Both the position numbers and the translations under genes were made by a program. Positions 11,296-24,700 of a stretch of DNA of 64,000 nucleotides are shown piece by piece. The notes under the pieces are model-generated. The model was given only the letters and a program-made list of their open reading frames with translations, was not told the origin of the DNA and searched no databases. How positions within the stretch are numbered: position 1 is the first letter of the stretch; every line of letters starts with the position of its first letter. The DNA is from Brachypodius melanocephalos (Eukaryota > Chordata > Aves > Passeriformes > Pycnonotidae), in the NCBI GenBank assembly GCA_013398615.1, contig VZSR01003805.1:710120-774119 (forward strand), given 5' to 3'.

Positions 11296-12095
11296 TTTTA
11301 TTTTCCCATTTATGAAAATAGTTGAGCCAAGACTAAGCATCTGAAAGTTGCAACTAAGGAACCTTTGAGGAAATACGCAATACCTATTGATGTCAGAAGT
11401 TAATTAATTATTACAACACCTTATCAGCTGTTGCAGCTCAGTCTACAGTGTCTTACTGTGCTTGGATGTTTTTCTAAAAGGCATAATACATTTCATACAG
11501 GATTTAATATGGAAGTCTCATTGCTCATGGAATAGAGGAATCCAGGGAAGATGTTCATAAATATTTCTATCCTTGGAAAATTGATTGTATGACCCTGAAC
11601 TACAAAGTTCTTTGGAAATAATTACTCATTGATACAGTCAAGAGTAATTTCATATAAACTACATCTGATCTGCTGTTTCTCTGATACTGGAATATCACCA
11701 TGTCCATTTTCAACAGATTTTAAGTGATGTTTCCCCATTTTTATCAGTGATGGTACTCATTTTCACTAATTCCTAATTTATTTAGTCATCAAGCATAAAA
11801 GTATGGGAGCTTCTCATACCTAAGGTGATATTCATCCTCAGACAGAGGTATCAAAAATCCGGATGTGTAAACACCTGCATGTGAGCTGGAATTATCCTAA
11901 ACTTTCCTAAATTATTCTAAGTTTTCCATCCTAAATTCTATTTCCAGGAAAGTGGGACTCTGCTTTATGTTCTAAGCTTTCCCCATGCATATTTTACAAA
12001 AGATGAGTGAAAACGACACAGGCTGATAACATCAATACAGAGATCAAAGAAGAGGTTGATGGTTCTAGGATGAAGATTTGACTGTCTGGTGTCTT

Positions 12096-12139
12096 CACAC
12101 ATCTGGATCAACACATCTGTGTTGATCACACATCTGGAT
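12096..12139. repeat. Perfect inverted repeat flanked by a direct repeat
   Basis: GATCAACACA (12106-12115) and TGTGTTGATC (12118-12127) are perfect complements separated by only 2 bases, a candidate cruciform. The palindrome sits between two copies of CACACATCTGGAT (12096-12108 and 12127-12139), so the outer pair is direct and the inner pair inverted. This pattern is typical of template-switch mutation during replication. Confidence 0.85.
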
Positions 12140-15100
12140 TAAGCAATATTACTTTCCTCTGGTACCTAAAAAGTTGCTGACTTTAAAGTGGAGGCAGAGC
12201 TGCCCAGAAGGTCTTGAGTCACTACTGAAAGCAGAAGATGTAAAAAATCACCCAGGAAAGGTAAGGCAGTTGGGGTAATTAGTGCTTGGAGAGTTTTTGC
12301 TCAGCGTCTACAGGCTGCAAATTGAGGAAGGAGGACAAAGAGGAGGGCAGGGGCTCACAATCACCAACCATCACAACTTAGTCTTGGTTCTGTTAGGGAT
12401 CTTTTAGCAGAATACCTCCCAAAACCTAAATGAGCAACTTCAGTGCAATTTACATGGACTGAAATATGTTCCTGAAAAGGAACTCACAGAAAAATTATTT
12501 CTGACCCAGCACTCCCTTTTTCTGGAGTATTGTACTTCCAAGGAGACAAGTGGGATGCTCGGCATGGGTTTTCTGCTGATTTTCCTTGAAACTTAATTTT
12601 TGGTTCAGATCAAAATGCAATGAATGAATCAGAGATTAGTCAATATATGTAGTTTGGTGTTAAAATTTCCAGAGCACTCCTTCTAAAAGCAGCCCTTCGG
12701 AATTTTATTTATTTGGATAAAGTGCAAAGGTAGGTCATATCCTCACATTTTAAGTCAAACACCTGAGACTTGCTAGTTGAAAGAAAAAAGTTGGAAAAAA
12801 TAGTGTGAGCTAAAAGTTCTTACTTAAACAGTTTTCCTTCTATCAGGCACCTGTTGCCTCCAAAATCTGAATATTTTTCCCTGAATATTTAAAATATAAC
12901 TGAATTACTGCACAGCACATGATCAGACTCAGGAGGGGAGAAGCACCAGATGAACCCTGGCAGTCACTTATGATATCTAACACACATTTAGCTGTCAGCA
13001 CCGCTGGTCCCTGAGTCTCTATCTAAATCAGGTCACTGAAGAGGTGTGAGAAGTTGTGAGTGGTTACAAATGATGCTGCCTTGCCTGACCACCAAAACAC
13101 TCAGAGCGTATCTGCTTGCCAAGCTAATAGTGTTTCCCATTCCCATCTCACAAATTCTTGTTGTCTTACCATCTGTGGACACAGTTAGGCACCAGTGTTT
13201 GTGATGCTGATTCTCCAGTGAAAGCAAGCCAAAGATGGACCTGGGAGCTAGACAATGTCCTACTCCAAAGCACTGGGGTATGGAGTAAAACTAATTTTGC
13301 AGCCCATTTATCAGCCAGGGAAATTATGTTCATGTTCCCAGACTTGATCCAAATGCCAATAGAGATGCAGTGAAAAGCAAAGCTTACTGTTCACATGTTG
13401 TTGCAGATTTTCCACCTCGCCTGCCAGTGAGATAAAACTGCACTGTAACTAGAGAGCGCTGCAAGATTTTCTGAGTTGTGAAAAAATTCAAAGTTTCCAA
13501 AAAGGACATGCCTTTTCTATTACTTGAGAGAACTTTCAAGCACAGCTATACATCTTCTTTAGATTATAGCATAGTTTGAAGATGCATAAAGATTATTTTT
13601 CTCTGAGCTAAGGGGCAATACTCTTCTTACATTTCTTTATATGAACTTTGCCACAGTCACAGTAAGAAGTTCTATTTTCATCTATGTTTTTTTATCCTTC
13701 CAGGCTATTTCCCCAAGGAATGGAATGCTAACAAACCCCATGTTGTCCATCTTCTTCCACACCTCTGAATTCTCATGCTGTCATGCAGATGCACTCTTTT
13801 GGGACTTTCTGCTGCTCATCTTATTTTAACCTTTCCTCCACTTAAAAATCCTCCCTACTTTTACTTTTCTTCTCTGCTGCTGACAACTGCACTCTTTCTT
13901 TCTTCTCAGATTCTCACATTTCCTATAATCTTTGATCCTGCCTCCTCCAGTCTCTGCACTACATAAAAGTTCTGGGAAAAAAAAAAATCTTCAGACGCTG
14001 TTAAGGTTTCAGTTTGCTGTGTTGTGTTCTTCATTGACACCCTAGGATATAAATTGTTTGTTTTTAGACAACTCTGGCTCCCTATATTGTAAATTTGTCC
14101 AGCCAATTTTGACTGTACTGATGCCAACACCCTCCAAACAGCTGAAGCATTCAAACTTCAATCTCAGACAGTCAAACGGGGCAAGTTAACCCTCCCCACT
14201 GAGTTTGTGCTCAATTCACTCTTTCATGATACTCCATGCAATAAGTTTAAATTTCTTAAACTTGAAGGCCAGTATATTGCAGTCCAGCTGCAGAGTTCAT
14301 AACTGATTAATTCAGCTCTCATGCTAGCTCCAAAACTTCTCTTAGTCTCTCATCATACTTTTTTACCTTGTTTTCAGGATGTGCTCAAGGCTCACAGTAA
14401 AATCATGCCTTACCATTTAGTTTCAACACACAGACTTCTTTCTGGCCATCAGAAGGGATCTCTCTGACAGATGCAAGCCTTCTGCTTTTGCACATCATGA
14501 ATAGTCTCAGATTACACAGAAAGGATTTAAGACCAACCCTGGGCTATAAATCCAAGTCTGCCAGCCTAGAGACTCCAAAACCTTAGTGAGATTTTCTAGC
14601 TGAAGTCATCAGCACTCAGACCCAGCTCCCCCACTGATCAGTCCTCAGAGAATAGATTCTTGGCCTCTGCTTGCTCACTTTCCACTCAGCAGTGACTACA
14701 TCATCCTTGTGGGTCACTCAGGAAAATGAAAATAAATATAGTCCATGGCAACCCCTCCTATATCATTCTGTGTCTGCTTTCTGCATCACAAGTGGTGTGT
14801 TATGTGGCTTTCTTGCCACAGCTGTGTTTTTCCAGCTCTGAATGTTTTATCACTGCACCTATTCTCTCTCATTAGACTAAAGTTTGCATCCAAATGATAA
14901 ACCTCATTAAAAATTTTCTGGATTTAGCCCCCCTCAAGAGCCAGCTAAAGAGAAATGTACTGCTGACAGAAAGACAGAGGCACTCCAGTGCAACTACATA
15001 GGGATGTTGAGCAGAAGACCACCTGTATTCCACTTTTTGTTACTCTCACTCTCTCCCTTTTTCTGAGCCAAAGAGTTGTGCAATCATGCACATCTGTGCA

Positions 15101-17426
15101 AATACAGCATGCAAAGAGCCCCTGGCTGTCAGTGTCAGCTCGCTCTCTCCTCTTTGTGGTTTTGGCTGCAGTGATGTTTGATGATGGGCAGTCAGCTTTG
15201 GACAGAAGAGCTATGACAGATAACCTTGAGTGGAAAGTGTATGCTGTCCATGGGCTTTGGACCAGGCAGCTGGACACAGGACTGATTCTGTTTTAAGTTC
15301 CAAATCTAAAATAATTTTAGAGGTTACACTAGTAACTACAACTCATTTTTCTCCAGTATGAAGAAGTCACTGACATGCTGGAGGAAAAATAAAACAGATG
15401 ATGACTCAATGCTAATATGAAAAAGTACAGAAATGTATCTAAAAACTCGAGATTATTTTATCTGTTTCTCCTCTGGGACCTGTACATGTGTATGCAGTAG
15501 TGTATGTTGGGGAGTGGTGGACAGGACAAGGATATCAACATATGAACGGGTCCCCTGGGACGTACCCATGGAAAGTCAGCATTTTTCCCACATGGAAAGT
15601 CCTTGAAAATTAGAGCATGGGAAGGTGACTGTATAAATTGTGCAGAAGTATATTCTTAAAGATGCTTGTGCTGATATTTGTTAGTGTAGACTGGCCTCAA
15701 GATCAGTTTACTTCCTGGGAACTGGAAGTCTTGTTTCTTTCTGTTGAAGAAAAGGCTGCATTCTGGAGGTCCAGGAATGTTTCTGGCATGTTTGTGAAGA
15801 AAAGGGTTATCCCTGGGACCTCTGCAGAATTGTGACAAGTGACTCATAAACCACCAGTCTCCAAACTGCAACTGAAGCCATTGTTCTGTTAAGCTGACAA
15901 AAAGTGAGTGCCATGTGAGATAAAGAGATTGACACAAGTTCATACAACCATTCCATTGGCATGATTCGAGTGACTCCTCTTCATTTTTGAAGGTCTTAGT
16001 GGTTTCTCTCTGTGCTATCCATCATATTAATATCATCAGATGTGATAGCCTTCCATTGTTGTCAGCCAGTCATGAATTTTAAAGCAAACGTTCTCCCTTT
16101 TCTCTGATCTGATCCTTATCCTTGGGAAAAGCTTACAACAGTCATACATAAATGAACACCATTTTCCTTTCCCTTCCTCCTAAAAGTCTGTTACCTCTGC
16201 TTGGTTTGCTGTGTGTTGAGGCCACTATATAACGCAACAACAGGTAAGGTTTTGCTATTTCTCTCCTACAAATCTGTTTGTATGTTTTCCTTGATTAGAA
16301 ATGCCTTTGAGAATATAATTCTGAAGCTTCTTTATTTCAGGCAAACTCCTATGATGACCTTAGAAAGCAATACTCTTACAATGGACTTCCTTCCATATGT
16401 CAAATTGAAAGAAGAGAAAAATAAACCAACCAGACAAAGTAACAAACAAATTCCTCAAAAATCCTAAAACCATGTCATGAACACAACACATAAACTCCAG
16501 GATGACTAATGAATACATGCAGAGAAATTAATCTGTTAACAATATCAGCTTACAAAATCAAGCAGTTTAATGAATGTGAAAACACGTAAAGGGGATCGCC
16601 TACCAGAAGAGCTATTTAAATTAAAAAACTTGCCCTTCAAGCAGAGAAGTTTTTGCTCTATGATTAAAAAAAATTATGTTGGACATAATATGACTTATTA
16701 TGTTATCAGACCTCAGCACTGCTGACATGTTAAATCATCTCTCTTGTACCTATTATACATGGAACAAGATCCAAGCTTTGGCCCAAATTTGAAAAATTTA
16801 GTTTGAGATAAAGCCTGCAATTTCACCATTTCTGATTATTTGGTTTGCAGGTTTTGGCTTTAGTTTTTATTAACTGAACCAAGAAGTTCTGATTTCACCA
16901 AAGTCTCTGTCAAAGTCTATCAAGCATGTCCTTGAGTAGTGATGAAGGACCACTAAGGTAGTTCATTCTGTCATCCCTTTCAGCCTTTCGCTTGATCTCA
17001 TGGATACTTTTTAATTTTTTTTTCATTTATTTTATTTTCATCTCCTTTTTACCACAGGAGAAGATTTATGGATGTCTTACAGAGCTATATTTACCTTTTT
17101 GGCATAACTATTGTGCTGACATCCTGAAGCTTCACTCCAGGCACTGAATTCAGGTATGAATCATTATGAATGGTCTGAGGAGCGACCATAACACAGTATT
17201 CCCTTTCTCTTTTTTTCCCACCACCTGACCAGTACAAATGGCACCTAAAGACATCTACCAAATAATTTCTTTTTTGTTGTTTACTCTTTGCTAAATGTCT
17301 AGTCCTGACTGTGGATCATGCCTGCTGTAGTAATAGCAACTTGAATCCGTAGGATAGAAACTTCAGAAAATGAGTCAAATAAATGTAGTAAGTTAAAAAA
17401 AAATGTAATAAAGATTCTACTACTGC

Positions 17427-17466
17427 TTTTTTTTTTTTTTCCTTTTCTCTTTTTTTCTTTTTTTTT
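17427..17466. repeat. Polypyrimidine (T-rich) tract
   Basis: A T run of about 14 bases is followed by C-interrupted T runs. It could be the minus-strand poly(A) of an old insertion, but no element body is recognised. No splice acceptor use can be shown. Confidence 0.85.
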
Positions 17467-20400
17467 GGTCTGGCAAATACACTTACAAGATCTTTTTTCT
17501 TATATTCCTTCTAGATAATTTTGTTGAATGTGACTATCACAGTCTACAACAGCTTCAGCTTCTCCCAGGATAATTACTGTGAAAACATTAATGCAAGTGC
17601 AGGCCTCTTTTAGCAATACCTCTGTAAAGTGCCTTGAGCAGTACATAGTGTTCTGTGTGCTTTCAGGTAAAGCCATTAAGCAAGCAACGAGTTCCACTGT
17701 GTCTTGGCTTATGTAGCAGGCTGTAAAGGAAAGAGAGGGAGCTGGTGCTGGTGTCTCCTTGGATGGAGACCCCACTGGTTTCCCTGCCAATGCCTTGATC
17801 CTGTCAGTCACACCACACCACAGGTGCATGGAAACACAGCCAGTGTCTGGAGCCATGTCACCATTTAGCATTATTGGATCAATCACAAGACCCTTGGAAA
17901 TATGAAGATGTCATTAAAATACATCAACATATATCTATCCAGCTCTGACAAAGAATGTGAATTCTTCTTTAGATCAATGGCACATAATGAATTGAGCATA
18001 CCCCTACAGGCTTGTGGAAAATTAGTGAACAAGGTGTACATATTTTTAGGGTGGTCTTGAAGTCTGTCCAACGTAAGAAGGAAATTCCCAGGAATGAACT
18101 GCTGCTTTTACTCCTTTCTGGATAGCATATTCAGGCAATAGAATCATGCACAAATTTCCACCAAATTTAAATAGTTCTTACTTCAGACCACTTTGTTCCT
18201 TTCTCTTCTAAATTTGTGGGCAATATTGCATTGATTATGAATTTGGGCTTTATTTCTATCTCATGTTCTACAGACTGACTTCAAAGAATTGCTGCACTGC
18301 ACATGTATGACTCCTGTGTGAAAAAAAGTGCCTCTGAAATCCTTAGGCAAGAAAATCAAGGTCAGAATCACTGATCCAGTAGAAAAATTTGTTTTGAATA
18401 GGCTTTTTTTTTCTCCTACTGCTTTCTAGTAATACATGCTTTTTTACAGAATACAAGTAAAATAAAGCCAATATAGAAATCAAGTACTCTGTATAACAAT
18501 TTGAACACAGAAAATTTTGATCTATGTGTAAGTTTAAAATATTCCTGAAAAAAAAAGTAATTATTTTGGCTGTAATAAACATTGTGTTTGTCACATATCA
18601 AAAGATGATTCTCATATTTACCTGAGTGATTTAACTTTAATAGACTCTAAGAATCAGAAATAGAATTAAAAATTATATTGCCTGGATTCAAGTGCTCTTG
18701 TATTTCATAGAACAGCATTCTGTATTTACTTCTCAATTGAAGGATCATGTTTTCTCCTCTGATTGAAAGAACATTAACTTTTGATTATGCCACACAATTT
18801 GTTGCAGTTTCTGTACACAAGGCACAGTCTCCTTCAGATAATTCCAGACCAAATGCAGCAGTTCCATGGCAAAACTGCACAAATTAAAGGAACCACAAGA
18901 AATTGATTGCATTGTGGGGAGCCCAGAGCAGGGGAAAGGAAAACAGGGCCTCGAGTAAACGTTGTTTGCTGAAGTGAATCATCTAAAAGAAGGTTATGTC
19001 ATGCATGTGAATTCAGCAAAAAGAGGGACATAGAAGTCCAACAAAAAATATCAGCATTAGAGAGTTTCAAATAAAGCAGCAACCGCTTAATTTTCTCCAA
19101 AACAGATATATTTCATTCCACTGTGAACATAAAAAAAGATCAGCTCTGTGAATTGGAAAGACTAAAGCACTGCAGCATGAGTATTTTGGAGGACTCTCAA
19201 TTGATTACTTTTCTTCCTGACACTCTTGCTCCCTTTTCACTGCCAGAGAATATTCATGCCAATGAAATATTAATTTTTGGCCTTTTCCTTTCTTTTCTCA
19301 ATGTTTTTACTTTAACAACCTAGTTGGTTTTTCTCCATTCAGAGAGAAAAGCTCATTTCTACAGCCCCTTGAACCCTTAGGATTAGAGAAGACAAAATCT
19401 TTGCTCAGATAGCACATGGCCCATGATATTTCCCAGAGCATCATATGCACCTGACCATGTAGCTGGTCTTGCCCCATGGAAGGATGGTCCTTCCAGTTGT
19501 GGATGTCCCACCTCTCCCATTATCCCAAGGTGATGATGATTCAGGATGGTTCAGATCGACTCTTACTTTCCCCCCCATCTCTCACTGATGTTTAAAAGCC
19601 CTCAGTACTGCAGCTTGAAACTAATTTACACCTATGATGAGTAAGGTTTATAAAAGCAGCTTTCATTCCTTCAATTAATGATTTTCTCTAATCAAGGACA
19701 GAGAGTAATGCTACGTAACAATTGCTTAGGCCTCCTTCTCCAGAAAGCAAATCTGGACTTCTTTTCTGTTAGTTTGTGAAGAATATCTGCAGAAAAGAGC
19801 ACATAGTTCATTGGCATTGGGTTGGCCAGTAAAACAAATTATATTTGACACTAACAGAGAAATCAAATATTTTCTTATTTTTTCTAGTTTATAAATTAAA
19901 CTTGATCAGGTATTCATATTAAATTTAGATAACTCAAAATTTCTGGCTACGAAAGAATATGGTTATGCCAAAAGGACTAATGAATCCAAATTATAAATAG
20001 CATATTCTCCCATCTTTAAGAAAGTTAAGATATCTGTGGATTTTGTGGTTTAGAAGTGAGAAGAAATTTTGAGGAAGAAGTTGTTTCCAGCCAAAAAAGT
20101 TGAAAATATTTCATTTGTGACTGTATGAGGTTAACAACCAGAGGATCTGCTTACAAATACTTCTATTTCACTGAAATTGTTCTGCTTTATTTTAAGGTGT
20201 GTCACTAATATCCATAGATACTTCATCAGACAAGGATACAAAACCAGTGGAGTTAAAACAAATTTACACTGAGGCGGCTGAAAAATACAACGTAGTCCTT
20301 GATGCTGTGGTTTGGGACGAAAAGACGAAATAAGCACAGCCTCTAACTTCAGCCTTGGATGGTGTAATTAAAGCTGGCAGTACCATCTAGTGGGCAGACA

Positions 20401-21205
20401 AAGAATTGACGAGTACAAATACAAGTAGCCAGTATCCTGAGAATCCAAGCATTATATTGACATTTAGGAAGCATAATGACAGTAGATAGCGCTTTTTAAA
20501 TTGTAAGATCTGTAATTTTTTTTCACATTATTGTGGAAAATATATGTAGTGGAATGCATGTAGGAAAACCTTAAAAGAATTTGGTACAATTTTTTCATTA
20601 CCAGTGATGCATTTTTGCTAAAGATGATTGTTCTATAGATTCTTTCTCATAATTGCAAGCTTTATTTACTAGTCTTTAACTCTGTTGGTTTTGAGCTGTC
20701 CCATCAATCTGTATAGACTTGTTTAGCTTTAGATCAGATTCCTTCTTCTCTTTCTTTTCCAAAATAAGCATCATAGCTCTTATTGACTCATTGTCATTTT
20801 ATTGTAGCTCAAGGAGAAGCACAACATATTTCAATTTTCTTTCCAAATTTATACATGACTTTTTAATTCTTTTTTTATCATCTCCTGGTCTAGCTATTTT
20901 AGATTGCCTCTCTTTTGAGAGGTTTCTAGCTCTTGGTTATGTATCATATATTAGTCTTAAGAGCTAGTGAATTCTTACAGTATGGACTGCACAGTACCCT
21001 TGCCATTGTAAAATCAGAAGCTAAAGTGTTATTCACAATTCTTTATCTCAATCTTTATACGACTTTGAGTGACAAATTTATGGGGTATTCTTTTCTTGCC
21101 TGAAAACTGATGAATCCCTTTGTCTCTTCTGAGACACCAGAATTAAGTTTTGATAAAAAATCTTCACAAGATAACGTCCCTTTTCAGTGACTTCTGCTTT
21201 TTTTC

Positions 21206-21210
21206 CTTTG
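21206..21210. repeat. Target-site duplication, left copy (CTTTG)
   Basis: CTTTG directly abuts the TG-type end of the solo LTR and matches the right copy at 21762-21766 exactly. A 5-bp duplication is the size made by ERVL-class integrases (family knowledge). Confidence 0.9.
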
Positions 21211-21310
21211 TGTCACAATTCAAACCCAGCCAAAAACCAAGCAGGTACTCACTCAGGGAGACAACTGGAAGGGTAAGAGTTAGAAAACTCATGAGTTGAG
21301 ATCAAGGCAG

Positions 21311-21316
21311 TTTAAT
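21311..21316 (-). terminator. LTR polyadenylation signal ATTAAA
   Basis: ATTAAA read on the minus strand inside the solo LTR, downstream of its TATA box and upstream of the U5 end. This is the position and variant usual for this LTR family. It could end transcripts that cross the region leftward. Confidence 0.65.
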
Positions 21317-21491
21317 AGGGAAAAGCAAAAGCCATGCACAAGCAAACCAAGGAATTAGTTCACTGCTTCCCATGGGCAGGCAGGTGTTCGGCCATCTCCA
21401 GAAGAGCAGGGCTCCATCACATGTAATGGTGACTTGGGAAGACAATGCCATCACTCTAAATGTTCCCCCGTCCCTTCCTCCTTCTTGTTTC

Positions 21492-21498
21492 TTTATAT
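21492..21498 (-). promoter_or_regulatory. LTR TATA box
   Basis: ATATAAA on the minus strand in the U3 part of the solo LTR. Transcription would be predicted to start some 25-30 bases further along, near 21465, and run leftward. An exact CCACGTGG E-box (21512-21519) lies about 15 bases upstream of the TATA box. Whether the promoter is active is unknown. Confidence 0.6.
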
Positions 21499-21761
21499 CC
21501 TGAACGTGATGCCACGTGGTACAGAATATCCCTTTGGTCAGCTGGGGTCACCTGTCCTGTCTCTGTCTCCTCCCAACCCCCCAGGCACTCACAACTTCCT
21601 TGCCAGTGAGACAACATGTATAGCAGAAAAGGCCTTGGCTCTGTAAGCATTGCTCAGAAATAACAAAAACCTTTCTACACTGTGTTAAGCACAAATCCAA
21701 AACACAGACACATACTAGCTAACTGAAGAAAATTAACTTTACTCCAGCCAAAGCCAGCACA

Positions 21762-21766
21762 CTTTG
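21762..21766. repeat. Target-site duplication, right copy (CTTTG)
   Basis: Exact match to the left copy at 21206-21210. The two copies mark the original insertion point and show no later rearrangement at either end. Confidence 0.9.
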
Positions 21767-24700
21767 CAAAAGACACTTATGTTTACATAGAAATCACTAC
21801 ATAAAAATAACATTAACAACTAGTTAATTACATTAGCAACATTTAACAGCTAGTGCTAGTAACTGATAACTAGTTCTTCACTTGGGACTGTGTCTCTGCA
21901 GCAAGGATAATTGCATTACTACATGAATGTTTCTGTTTCTGAAGCCAATAATCTTCTCTGATCATTAATTTCTGTCTTGCTGATGCGTCTAGGGATCTCA
22001 TTGCACAGGATGATTTACGACTGAAGTGTATGAGCAAAACTCACCCAGAGAGCCCTTCCCGCTTTGCTGTTGGCCTGAGGAGTCTGAGAGGACTAGGTGT
22101 TCCTGGGTAGGAACCAGCTGAGAGTGTCTGAGGATCTCTAAGAGAGGCAAAGTTTCAACAGGTTTATCTAAACTTCTCTGGGCAAATTCTTAGCTCATGT
22201 TCATTGTCACCTGCTCATATCAGACAGAGCTAGGTCAATTGACAAGGTCTGTGTATCCTCCTTTCTGTTCCCCCACACAACTGATGCAGTGAGTTATCAC
22301 TAATGAGCATATAGCTTATATTCCTGGCATCCAGGGATCTTTTCTTGACAGTTGTGAAACAGGAGTCAGCTACAAACAAAAGTACAGAGAAGTGACAAGA
22401 GTAAAAATAATTTGGAAGGGTGGTACTGCAGATGTTACTGAAACGCTGTGAACATCTGTATAGCTCCTATCAGACAGTATTTGAATCTGATAGCACTGGC
22501 AAGAAGAGGGCAGATAATGTTTGTGAATAAACACCTCACAAAACACTCACTTCCTTTTCCTGAAACTCAGTTTTAACTACCAAACTCTGCAGAAATTTAA
22601 TAAAATACAAAAGCAGCAGGTGGTGACTTCCTGTGTTGAAGCACAAAATCTGAGTCAGAGTAGGTTCTAGAGGCTTCAACTTTACCTTGATGCTTTTGGA
22701 GGGACTAGAAATAAATCAATAAATACTAGTTTTAGACTCAGAGATTTCTCCCTGCAAAAAGTAATACAATCCTTTAGAGACAGACCATTTCATGTGTCGT
22801 TTATAAATTATCCTGTAATATCCATATTCTGGTCACAACCTGCTATTTACCACCTTGTAGTGTATTCAGGACTTTAAAACTCCATGGTTCTTTGTGGTTT
22901 ATTACTCTGCTTCAGGGGAGAGCAAGGGTGACATCCAGTGGTGTATTCCTCATTCTGTACAGATGGACTAAGCCTTCAGTGAAGAGAGATGTCTTTGAGG
23001 CCTTAGAGACCAAAAATGTTACCTATCAAACTTGGATCAACATGACACTGCATGGTTTTCCACACGGGTCCCAGACTACGTCTTTCAGAAATAATTTCCA
23101 TTTTTCAATACATATTATTTGGGAATTAGGAAGCAAAGAACACTAGTAAACAATAGGACACCAAAGGATATTCTGTAAACTGGCTTTTGCTCAGAATATA
23201 TGAAATTATAAAATATAAAAAAAATATATAAAATAATAATAAAAATTCCTCTCCAAATTCAGCAGTTTCCACAGAGTGGATATTCAAGCTGGAAATGTCA
23301 CTAATCAATGCTATCTGTGGATGTGCCATTAATATTTGCATGGTTTCCCCTCTGCAGATCTACAACAGGGAAGCAGTGAGAAGAGCTCACTATTTCTTTG
23401 GATTCTTCACTTTTTTGCTGGTTTCAAGGATATCAGTATCAAGGCAGATATTATGTACAATATGAAGAAGGCAGTATTATTTCAGCTTAAATCACTTAAA
23501 TTAAATCTTCCAAGCCATGTACTTTAGAAGGCTCAGTCACTCCACATTCACAGAGCTGCTAGAACTCGGGCCACTTTGAAAACCAGAGCTAGGCAATATA
23601 TATTTCAATATATCTCTGAAACTCGTGGCAGCATGTATTCAGCATTTAACTTTGGGAACATAAGAAAGCACAATGCTTCTCCTGATTCACCTGCCTCTGA
23701 GCACTGTATTTGTGTCAGGGATAGCCTGCAGCATGCCCAAGGCTGTTCTGGTATAGATTATAGCCCAGACAAATGCCACACGTGTGGTGCCTCGTGCTTT
23801 ACAGGGCATCTCCTGCCTGGATGTCAGCTTGGCTTTGGGAACGTGCTCGCTGAAGGTCTTGATGAGCCACAAGAAACAGACTGGATATCATACAGGGGAG
23901 GTAGGCTCTTCAGTGTTAAGTAACTTCCAAAAAAGAGGCCTAGGCAGAAAATTTTAGGGTTACATAGTCCTGCTCATATTACAACTCCTTAATGTGTTCT
24001 TGTTATCCTCCTATAGGAGTTTAAAAAACCAAAAAAAGTGGCTTTTAAATATCAAACTGGTTTCAAAGCATTTAAAGTGATGCGACATTAGAGAGAGGTT
24101 TGTTGTTTGTGCATAGCTTTGCGAATAAATTAATTACTGGAGAAAAGGGGGAGAAAAAAGACATGGGAGAAATATATCTGCCCATTCTAATATTTATGTT
24201 TCTCTCCCCAGTTCAGTTATGTCAGAGTAAGAATTTCTATGACAAATGGACTGACACCATCTATCTTTAATGTACTTAGAGCTTAATTAATTAATAAAGA
24301 TTTGACAGATGGCACATTCATTCAGTAATCATCTGGACTGCACTCACTTTATCAAAATGTCTTTTCTGGTCATATGACATCGTGATACAACTTCTGATGT
24401 CAGGGTTAACAAAACAAAATTTTAATAGCTTCTGTAAAACCAAACTTCTAATTAAAAATGTGATTATGCATGCATGATCACCATCTCTGAATGATATGAT
24501 TCAGATCAACAGATCAACCTCTGTGTAAAAAAAAAGCCCTGATTTGGGCAGGTAGGATCCCAATAAAGTGAGAAGGGCCGGGGAATGAAGTAACATTTTT
24601 ATTAAATCAGCTGATGCTGTTAGAAATAGATGAACTCGTGAACTCATGACTTTAGGCTAAACTCAGTGTAAAGATTGGGGCACTCTATAAACAGCCCCAG

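Larger units (their letters stand above)
11296..21205. other. Non-coding stretch, no gene recognised
   Basis: Mostly AT-rich sequence. The longest open frames are 17500-17886 (minus, 128 codons), preceded on the same strand by 17883-18071 in another frame, and 14945-15296 (open on both strands). None shows a domain I recognise. Other contents are the perfect inverted repeat at 12106-12127 and the pyrimidine tract at 17427-17466. It could be intergenic or intronic. Confidence 0.6.
21211..21761 (-). mobile_element. Solo LTR of an ERVL-type avian endogenous retrovirus
   Basis: On the minus strand it begins TGTGCTGGCTTTGGCTGG at 21761 and ends GAATTGTGACA at 21211, with perfect 5-bp target duplications on both sides. 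Several internal blocks match a bird LTR family I know well: GGATTTGTGCT, TTTCTGAGCAATGCTTAC, CCAAGGCCTTTTCTGC, GCTGACCAAAGGGATATTC, GTCTTCCCAAGTCACC and GATGGAGCCCTGCT. Its own control elements are visible on the minus strand: a TATA box (GATATAAA; 21492-21498) and a polyadenylation signal (ATTAAA; 21311-21316) about 180 bases further on, which sets the U3-R-U5 order. Both flanks are ordinary DNA and there is no internal proviral sequence, so it is a solo LTR left by recombination between the two ends of a provirus. No coding capacity. Age looks moderate. Confidence 0.93.

Noticed and set aside
23776..23787. Perfect 12-bp palindrome CCACACGTGTGG containing an E-box
   Set aside because: It is a single short palindrome with no other promoter features around it, and chance is sufficient.
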